Positions 55,750-64,000 of a DNA stretch of 64,000 nucleotides are shown piece by piece; the stretch's first letter is position 1; each line of letters starts with the position of its first letter. The stretch spans positions 12,014,001-12,078,000 of the forward strand of contig JARZZO010000011.1 in assembly GCA_030544215.1 (NCBI GenBank), given 5' to 3'. The notes below the pieces were generated by a model, which did no database searches, was not told the DNA's origin, and saw only the letters and a program-made list of their open reading frames with translations. The DNA comes from Zantedeschia hybrid cultivar. Its lineage: Eukaryota > Streptophyta > Magnoliopsida > Alismatales > Araceae. The position numbers and the translations under genes are program-made.

Positions 55750-57073
55750 TCTTCCATGCATAGAAGGTGAGAGAGTAGCAGAATTGGGTAACAAAGGAAG
55801 AAGGTGGTGGCAGGAGAGAGAGAAGAATTGGGTAACTAATTAAGGAGAAAGGTAGTGGCAGGAGAGATATAAAGAAAGACAGAGAGAGACAATCAGAAAG
55901 ACAAAATAGACATAAATAAATAGACAGATGGATAATTAATAAATGGAAATACATAGATAGATAGATATAGAAAGAGAGAGAAAGAAAAAGAATGCAGATT
56001 ACAGATAATCTTCCAGAAGATTTATCTTCAACTTGAATGTGATGGGGAGACAGATGAAGGAAATTAAGGAGTTGGCCCCCCACTTCAAACAGTGTTAATT
56101 TGCTTGGCCACCTAAGTGGGCAACGGCATAAAATAGGTCGCCTCAGAAGAAGAATAAGCAATTTAATTAAGAACGGCTTGTAACTCTGCAGGAATGTGTG
56201 GGAAATTCTGCAGATACACAACTTGCAGGGGCCATCATATGTGTCTGGGTTGTCTCTAGATTGCATTCATATTATTGGATCTGATCATTTATGTGTCGAA
56301 TGTAAGCAGTGCAGTGGCTGCAGATGCGTCAACAGCAATGGATTGAGCCTGTGTTTGTTCTTTCCTTTTGTGTTTAAGCGAACCATAAAGGATTAAGTAC
56401 TTTTAATACAGTTAAGAGGATGCTAGTACGGTAAAGGACACAAAAGCTTCTTTCACCTTAGTACTGATCAGAAGTTAATAGGATGGAAAATATGTTTCTC
56501 TTCCCAAGGTTAGAGATTTAGGAAAGTAAAAGATTACAGAAATCTTTTTGTTGTTGGAAATATCAAAATTATTTTCTTAGGAAGAGAAGTATGACAATTA
56601 TTATTTTTAATGTCATGAGTGCCTTAATAACATAGTTTACATCTATACCTTCGGTGTCATGAATGCCTCAATAACATAGTTTACAAATATATTTTTGAGA
56701 CGACATCAGAGGAGTGATTGCAACATTACTTTCCTCTAGGGAGAATATTTATGACATTACCGTTTAAAAGAATATGTAACAGATGACATTGTATCAAAAT
56801 TATTTACTTAAATGTCTATTTTCCTTTACATCCCAGTAATCCTGGTGTGGTCCATGTGGTCTCTTCAGGAGTGAAAGAAAGGAGTTAAATAGGCCACCAA
56901 CCGTAGCTCACTCCAAGTCTCCAAGAAATTAACGTGCAGTAGTTGATGCAATTACGAGCAAAAAAATAAGGTGTATACTGGCGCTGTAGTTGCGAAGCCC
57001 ATGTGGATTCCAGGGGTTGGTCTCCATAGGGACACTTGCATTCACTGGTGTAGGGCTTCCCATTATAGAAATA
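55750..57073. other. Upstream region of the second GDSL gene and spacer
   Basis: On the - strand side, the 300 bp before the start codon is pyrimidine-rich (CTCTC, TATCTATC repeats at about 55860-55990). No certain TATA box was found. The rest, to about 57.07 kb, is AT-rich with no supported gene. Confidence 0.45.
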
Positions 57074-57341
57074 GTAGTCCCACTTTGTTTGCAGAGTAAG
57101 TTATTAGGTGTGGTTTAACGTGTACTGGAATAAGGGATGTTTTGATTTGATAGTTTTGTGGATAAGAAAAATAAATAATTCTTGGGTCTAAGGTGGGATC
57201 GATGGGTTATTCTCCTTATTCTCCGGATACGTTATTTTGCACAGTATAAGTCATTCCGCTTGTCAAAGTAAAATTAAACTTATACTTCTCTTATTCGTCC
57301 TTATTCTTGTCTTATTATCCAATCAAAGTGGCACCTAAGAA
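57074..57341. mobile_element. MITE-like element related to the AT-rich TIR elements
   Basis: GTCCCACTTTGTTTGCAGAG at the left and the inverse of GTGCCACTTTGATTGGATAA at the right are similar ends. TTGTTTGCAGA and CTTATTCT words also occur at the ends of the 2.2- and 2.8-kb elements in SYP61 intron 5. Small, non-coding. Confidence 0.5.
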
Positions 57342-57462
57342 ATTCTAGTATGACAATAGTTCAAAAGGTGAGGCATCGACATCAATGGTATAAGTTCAGA
57401 CTTCAGATCCAATGCCTCTAATGGTTGAAGCAAGGGATAGAGGCTTTTGTAGTATTAGGTAG

Positions 57463-58602
57463 TGATGCGGCAGAATCCGATTCGGCCCATTGAAGCAGGC
57501 TCAAACCCCACTGAGCCCAACAGCAGCAGTACCAGGCCCTCCGGGAGCCTTCGGCCCGTCAGCGGCCCAGTAGCCTTCGGCCCATAAGCGGCACCCTCGC
57601 TCCCGGCCCAACAGGCTTCAGCCCGTCAGCGGCCCACCAGCCTGCGGCCCGGGAGCAGCGCGGCAGCCCAGGGACCAGCAGGCTTCGGCCCATCAGCGGC
57701 CCAACCCCCTTCGGCCCGGTAGCCGAGTCCGGCCCACTCCGGTGGCGGATCGGGCGCTATGGCGGTTTATCAGCAAACCTGCAATTAGTCCTATATCGGC
57801 TGCCACCGTTAACCATCCGCTATCCTCTGCTATAAATATCCCGCTATTTGTGGCCAAGGAGGTGGTGGGAAAAACGGATGCCTCCCCAAGCTTCCGAAAC
57901 CCCTTAAAGGACTTCTGTCCGAATAACTTTATAGCTACTCTTTCTTGCTTTCTGAATCGAATCTTCTTCAGAAGCTAACTTGACCGTCGGAGGGGGTTCC
58001 CTAGGGCTGACGCCCGGGACTCCTGCTGACTGGTTCTTCTTCTTCTTTCCCTCCTGCAGGGGCTCGGTTCGAATCGTCGCCGACCTCCCCGAGTCGGTCT
58101 CGGCCGCCGACCTCGGATTCCTCTCCCTGGTCTCGACGCCGAACGCCGGCTGCCCCAAGCTAGGAGACTCGGTCTCGCGTTGAAGTAGCCTTCGGACTCG
58201 CTGTCCGAGGGCAATCCCGTCAGCTGCCCTGCGTCAGGAGACTCGGCCTCGCGCTGAAGGTGGCTCCGGGCCCTCTGGTCGGAGAGCGAGCCGTCCCCCC
58301 GTCCGATCTCGGACTTTCCGGCTTCTCCACCGACGCTCGTCGACCACTCTGCCGAGGGAAGCTCCTGCTCGCGCCGCGCCTTCGTCCGCCGAAGGAGCAG
58401 CGGCTCACTATCCAAGAGCAGCTTCGGCGGCGGATCGCGCCCCCCGCGGGCGAATCCAGTTCATCCCGAGAAGCCCCGTCTTCGCCCCGTCGCGGATCCC
58501 CGTCGGGTCCCCTTGTCACCGTTCGATCCGGACCGGCTCCGGATCCCCTTTTTCCGGATCCCCGTTTGCGGGATCCGGTCGTGATAGATCCAGTCTACAT
58601 CA
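57463..58602 (+). mobile_element. Solo LTR (1140 bp) of a gypsy-type element
   Basis: It starts TGATGCGGCAG and ends CTACATCA. GGTAG flanks both sides (57458-57462, 58603-58607), a perfect 5-bp duplication. A TATA box CTATAAATA lies at 57830-57838. AACTTGACCGTCGGAGGG (about 57976) is typical of the R/U5 part of plant gypsy LTRs. A first part with repeated CTTCGGCCC/CAGCGGCCC words is followed by a GC-rich second part. No internal region is present, so it most likely arose by recombination between two LTRs. Open frames here on both strands are compositional. Confidence 0.88.
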
Positions 58603-58607
58603 GGTAG

Positions 58608-60082
58608 ATTGGAGAGACCATGTGTAGGGTGGTGGTTGTTGATGAATTATGTTGCTGACAGCGGTTGTTGATTGGTCCCCATTTGAATGTGTACGAAAGG
58701 TTGCAATTTTCTCAATCTAAGGAAATTTTTTTTTCTTCTTCTATGACAAAAACAGATTCAAGGGAAATAGACATTACATGATTAGAGAATGATTTAGAAA
58801 AGTTAAATTTCGTATGAATTAATATCAAATCTCAATGCTGGCTCAGAGAGAGTTATTTACAAGAGTCAAATCTCATGTGAATTAATATCAAATCCCAATG
58901 CTAGAGAGAGAGATCTAGAGAGAGAGAGGCTTGACAGAAAATTTTTTAGAGTAATTTTCTTACACAGGGAACATAATTTTTTCTTAACCATTTATTTTTC
59001 TAAATCCCTAGTCTTAGGTAAACAACTTCTCTCGGAAAGTGGACTTTCTCATTCTATTAAATAGAACCACTAACTCATCCTAGGATATTTTTCTTTTGTT
59101 GAGTGTATTCCTCTTCCATAATTATGGTGGCCAGAATTGTTTGACAGGGGGCAAAAACACCATTTGAGCTACGGGCCAAGGATTTTTTTGTAACATAATT
59201 TCATACTTTTAAGATAATTTTGTAAATATCTCTCTTAAAACTTGATTACACACTATCCTATTGAGAATGCAATTGCTTATACGACTTTTGTATGATAAAA
59301 GATTATATATTTTCTTGGTAGATATCAATAAGGATCTCACAGTGGAGGCTTTTAGATCCATACTTATATCTTAAACTAAGTTCGATTGCATTAAAGAGAG
59401 ACTGGTGGAGGTAAATATGCTTCTACAGAGGGTAAGAGATTATCCCTAACAAAACAACTTTTACGATTATTTACTTTAGAAAATTAATTGGTGCATTTCT
59501 TTCCCCATTGACTCAATGAATAACGTGGACAAATCATTAGTTCAAAAACTTGGGGATTGAATTGCCATATGCAATAGAAGTAGATGAAGCTATTTTGTTT
59601 TTTTAATGGGACAAACTTAATGCGACCTTGGAAACGTTGGCATTGAGAGAGCAGCTTCGTCCTCATCACCAGGGAATGTGAAAGGATGATAGAATGTGAA
59701 AGGGCCTGGCCCAGGAGGATTTGAAAAGAAACCCTAGTGGTTACTTAGTGGGGGCATTTTATAATTTCTTTTAACTATTAATTGTTAAAACATAACCCAT
59801 GAAAGGTCTTAATTTTAAGTGGAGCCAGTGGCTCAAGATCAATTGCGACCTCTTTGCAATAAGTTATAAGCAAGCTGGGTCACACTCCTTGCCTTATATT
59901 TTAATTAGATGTTGAGCTATGTTCAAGCAGCCGGTTGATCGAACGGCCGTAGTAGCAGGTAATATTTTTTTCATTTTTTTACTAAAATATGAGGGGAAGG
60001 GGGTAACCCTATGGGCTCATCCATGCCATCTGATCTTTAATGATCAAAGATCAGACAATCTGAATTACCCTAATGGTTTAAA
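58608..60082. other. Intergenic stretch, no gene seen
   Basis: AT-rich sequence with short GA repeats (about 58900-58930). No coding region is supported. Confidence 0.5.
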
Positions 60083-60693
60083 GAAGGGTTTTTTTGGATA
60101 TTTGATCCTTACAAATATAGTGAATTCGAGATATGTCCCTATATTTGATATTAGTCCTTATAAACTTAAAACTTTTTCATTTTTAATCATTACCATTTGC
60201 TTCCATCATTTTTTCTTAACTCTACTGTAATTAAACTTGAGTTTAAGTTTAATTCACTTATACTCTTGTTCAAGTTCTGAGTTTTACCTGCAACATTGAC
60301 ACTGGATGCTGCATCGGTTGTTAGTGCAACCAAAATGAAAAAAAAAAATCTGTTAGGTTGTCCCAAACCATACTTGACATATCAGTATAATTCGATCATT
60401 GATCGGACAATTTGAAAAAAATCTGAAAAATAAAAAAATATTATTAGGCTCGACCCATTAAATTTTTTATTATACATTGGGACTTGATTTTTTATATTTT
60501 AAAGTCATTTCAAGTATTTCAATCTGTTTCAATATCCATGGATATCTACTTCTTTTAAATGAATCTTATCTGGAAGGATTTATTACTAAATTATATTAAC
60601 TTTATAGGGACTAATATTATAATATACTAAATATATGAGTTTATTTCAAATTCACTATATTTATAGGAACCAATATCCAGAAAAGCCCAAAAA
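60083..60693. mobile_element. Long-TIR MITE holding a second MITE
   Basis: The first about 85 bp (GGATATTTGATCCTTACAAA, AATATAGTGAATTC and TATTAGTCC blocks) are mirrored by the last about 90 bp (GGACTAATATTATAATA, AATTCACTATATTTATAGG and CCAATATCC). A further element-like segment at about 60352-60545, related to 63247-63435, lies inside. Confidence 0.6.
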
Positions 60694-61321
60694 CTACTTG
60701 CTAAGCAACCACTTGATGAGTTACCTGTGTACACTACAGCAATTATTACTCATATATATCTGTTTGGGGTCCATCAAGAGAGAATGTCCTTGAACGTACT
60801 AGAAAATAGGATCACGGATCTTCTTTTGACCCACTAGCTAGCTAGCTTCCCATTTGCCCGTAATTATCTATTTCATCTTTGATTAAAAGCCGTTGCAAAA
60901 TTCCTAGTCTCCTTATTAGAGATCACTGTTCCATGTAAATTCACTTTTGTTAATTAAAATAATTTTTTTTCTTCATCCACTGTGTTGGCAAATCTAGACT
61001 CAACCGGCTGGTGTCTCCAAGTCTAAGACCGCGCATATAATTGCAGTTATCATGTGCAACAATATCAAATCCACAATTGTCAAAAAGAAAAAAAACAGAA
61101 TCAAATCCACAAATAATTCAAAAGTTGGATACGAAAACGACAGACTATTGGCAAAGAGAGTTTCTTGTGGAATTAAAACATCTGAAAAAGTAAATTTTTT
61201 GAGAGCATTTGAACTATCCACCAAGTATACAGGCTTGTTAATCTATCAGCAGAGAGAATGCCTGTAGTGCCCAGGTGATCTATCAACCTGATGACCTTGG
61301 TCTCACGAAGAAGGCCTACGG

Positions 61322-61324
<3 letters not shown>

Positions 61325-61361
<37 letters not shown>
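61325..61361. repeat. Microsatellite (AT)n
   Basis: About 36 bp of AT repeats. Confidence 0.97.
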
Positions 61362-61363
<2 letters not shown>

Positions 61364-61509
61364 GGGTCACAAAAGAGGTAAGTTTCGTCAATCTTCTTTC
61401 TTTCGGTCATTATTCAATGAAGATATGTCATGTGCCCTTCCATTTATAAAAGAGCACTTCCTTCTCTAGCTGCTATGGGTAGTCTTGAGTCATCTTGCAC
61501 AATAGGGAA

Positions 61510-61594
61510 AGGAAAACAGTATACTGACACAGAAATTCATGTGTCTGATTTCAAATGTGTGTGTCGAATTTCTGTGTCAATATACCGTTTCCAA
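61510..61594. repeat. Short hairpin-forming inverted repeat
   Basis: GTATACTGACACAGAAATTC (61519-61538) and GAATTTCTGTGTCAATATAC (61566-61585) are inverse with one mismatch. The match extends outwards to GGAAA/TTTCC. It may be a very small MITE. Confidence 0.7.
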
Positions 61595-61599
61595 TAGGA

Positions 61600-62529
61600 A
61601 AATACCGACCAAGCAAAGCCCTTATAGAACATCTGGAGTCGATGTTGAAACACATAATTCAGGCATTGTCTTTATACCTGCATCTCGAACAGATAGCTCA
61701 AGTTAGGGAGAACTGACTCCCTGCTCGCAGTTGTCCGAGTCCATGTTTCATGTGTGTCGACTTATGATTAGCGATTGAGAAGACTTCCTCAACTGTGTTG
61801 GGTGATCCTCTCCTTCTCATCTAGGTCGAACTAACCCATCACAATACTTCCTATTAGACAACAGGGTTAGTTCTAGGGGACAGTAAAGGAGCTAAACTAA
61901 ACAGACCCCTCGAACCAGAAGAATTTGGAGGGATTTGCTCTCCTTCTGCGATTGCAAAGCCAACCACCACCACCGTAGGCTGTTGTGTTGCCCCTAGCAA
62001 ACAGCTGGCAGTTGGCAGTTGGCAGGTACCCCTGATGACGACTCGTTTAGCTTTCGGTGCACATTGATTACCCACCAGGGACGGTTCCGGAGGTAAATTA
62101 ATACACATCGCTGGTGGTCGCATTTAGTAGCTGCATGAAGTGGGTAGATCTGGTGTATGTCATTTGTTTCATAAGAACTTACTCATGGGAGGAACAAGAG
62201 TCCAGAGAGGATATTATATATTGTAGACTGCACATCAACACTAGTCATAACTTGAGACGTTGGAACCAAATTTATGGCGCCCTAGATCCATCTGTAAACC
62301 CCACAGAAGTTATTGACATCTTGTCATGCACGATGGGAGATGGGACAGGGTAATGGCCCAGCTATAACGTTTGTGAGGTTACTCAGTAGCTCTCTTGAGG
62401 GTATTTCTTTCAAGTGCTCCTACCATCCTCTTTATTATCTAGTGAATGTTGCAAGACAATCATAAGAAAGAAAGCTTACCATGATAAATATTGATAGGTA
62501 ATTGAGGGATGAAGAGTATATTATGATAT
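61600..62529. other. Intergenic stretch, no gene seen
   Basis: No supported coding region, RNA gene or element. Confidence 0.45.
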
Positions 62530-62800
62530 GTAGGACACAAACACGTGTCAAGTATCGACATGGACACACATGTCGCACATAGCAAATTTTAAAAAATAAG
62601 ATAAGAAAATATAAAAAATATAAACATGTACATATACTAATGTATAATAAAGTATGACTATTAAAATCCTTTAAAAATATAAATAATTAGCTTGTAGATA
62701 AATATTCGGAAAAATATCTAGCATTCATCTTAGAATCAACACGACTGAGTGTTCGAGACGAATGTCTGAGTGTCGTGTCATGTCCGAGTATTCAACACAA
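62530..62800. repeat. Possible element with GTGTC/GACAC-rich ends
   Basis: The left part (ACACGTGTCAAGTATCGACA and on) and the right part (GAGTGTCGTGTCATGTCCGA) are rich in the same GTGTC/GACAC words in opposite orientation around an AT-rich middle. Alignment by eye is weak. Confidence 0.35.
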
Positions 62801-63246
62801 CTCTCTAATATAAATAGAAATACCTATCAACTTATAACACATGCGTTAAGAGGATAATTTAAGGAAGTACACGTAGCATTTCCTTATACGGTTTGTTCTA
62901 AACCAGCAATTAACTTTTGAAAGAGTCGGCACAACGTCAATGGGCACTAATAGACATTTGGAACTTACTTTGGAGGAGGAACATATATCTAAGGTCATGT
63001 TTGCTTTCTCTTATTTCACCACTTAAATCCTAAGAGAACCCAAGCTACATTGTTTGATAGATTTTGTTGACTAAGAACTTAAATAGAAAAAGTAGGTAAT
63101 CTCACCTTAATCTTTAATGCCCTATTTGGTTAGAGTATCAAATTTGTGTAAAATTGATATGTTAGAAGAGAAAACCTTGCTGATCACCAGGTGGTTCTAC
63201 ACTGCCAGCAATGTTTTTACTTCAAAATTTCTTTTGAATTATTTAA

Positions 63247-63435
63247 GGTGGGCTCCAACACGACCTGTATGTCCGTATAATCCGATCTCCGATCGAGCAA
63301 CCCAAAAAACTTAAACAAAAAAATTTTCCTATTTTTACTATTCATTAAGACTTGATTTTTTTATTTTTACCTTTTTCTAAATCGTCCGATAGGAGATCGG
63401 ATTGAACAAGCATGTAAGTCGACGTGGGGCCAACC
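63247..63435. mobile_element. MITE with TAA target duplication
   Basis: The 189-bp element has inverted ends GGTGGGCTCCAACACGACC and the inverse of GGTTGGCCCCACGTCGAC, with an inner matched block AATCCGATCTCC. TAA flanks both sides (63244-63246, 63436-63438). Related sequences are at 23777-23987 and within 60083-60693. Confidence 0.72.
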
Positions 63436-63438
63436 TAA

Positions 63439-64000
63439 TTTTTTATTATTTTTTAAAATAAAAATATTGCCGTGCAATGTAGAACTAACTGGTGGTGCAG
63501 TAAGTTCTTCTCTTTTTAGAATATTCAATATCAATATCAGATTTGATATGATATAATGTTTATGTGTTTAGATGAAGCTGTAGCAATATAAAAAGGGATA
63601 CAAAGAGGCTATTTGGATAACTCTATCAAGTTGAATATATAATAATTATGTGGTCATTTTGTGTGCGTGCGGTGTTACCAAACATTGTAAATTACCATAA
63701 AATGATATCATCTTCTACTTATTGTGCGATAGATTGTCTTACAATATTTCAAAATCCTATTAACTCATGGTATCTGTTTTATCTAATTTATGTCATTGTA
63801 ATACTGCTTGTTTTCAAAATAATCAATTAAGTTGGAGGTTTGAAGTGTCGCAAATTGGTGGGTTTGAATTAGCATTGAACATGAAGATATTCGTAAGTCC
63901 AATAATAGTCCAAAGGATACGGCCCAGGAGCCCATTAGGGTTCGCATGTGGTGAAGTCTATGTTGACTAGGGTTCTCGAGAGCGCATAAAAGGACATTCT
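63439..64000. other. Window end, no gene seen
   Basis: AT-rich sequence up to the end of the window. Two short open frames have no recognisable domain. Confidence 0.45.

Noticed and set aside
57742..58607. Frames of 67-146 codons on both strands
   Set aside because: They lie within the solo LTR and reflect its GC-rich composition.
59919..60230. 103-codon frame on the + strand
   Set aside because: AT-rich, overlaps the inverted-repeat MITE and has no recognisable domain.

Overview
The window reads as nuclear DNA of a flowering plant, most likely a monocot. TTTAGGG-type telomere-like repeats are present, every gene is split by GT...AG introns, two genes have very GC-rich exons set in AT-rich introns, and most of the rest is transposable-element (TE) debris. 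A non-grass monocot such as a palm would fit, but that is only an impression.

Three host genes can be built exon by exon. (1) A GDSL esterase/lipase on the + strand at 657-4214 (3 exons, 355 aa). (2) The Qc-SNARE syntaxin SYP61 on the + strand at 31333-49168 (7 coding exons, 248 aa, with a probable 5' UTR exon near 28.5 kb). (3) A second GDSL esterase/lipase on the - strand at 51439-55749 (3 exons, 353 aa). The two GDSL genes are paralogues in opposite orientation; their second and third exons have identical lengths (496 and 194 nt).

From 6.4 to 23.7 kb lies a two-level nest. A full-length but decayed L1-type LINE on the - strand has a 14-bp target duplication on both sides. An Athila-like Ty3/gypsy element (12217-23390, 5-bp target duplication GAAAG) is inserted in the LINE's 5' UTR. 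The Athila element keeps a long gag-pol frame but has an in-frame stop and a changed catalytic residue in integrase. Its 5' LTR holds a tRNA-like pair of A and B boxes; the B-box side is deleted from the 3' LTR.

Intron 5 of SYP61 is 12.8 kb and is the most unusual part. It appears to contain a TIR element (39245-48081, TAA duplications) carrying GC-rich gene-like sequence. That sequence is split by a compound block (40186-46115) with GC-rich inverted/direct repeat borders, a 91-bp near-perfect palindrome, three telomere-like arrays and two non-coding AT-rich TIR elements that differ by exactly one 608-bp internal repeat unit. A further TIR element with another gene-like segment sits in the right arm.

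The remaining space holds many small MITE-like elements, several with clear target duplications, one solo LTR with duplications (57463-58602), a second LTR-like segment, an RTE-type LINE fragment in SYP61 intron 2, and microsatellites. No CRISPR, rRNA or convincing functional tRNA gene was seen.
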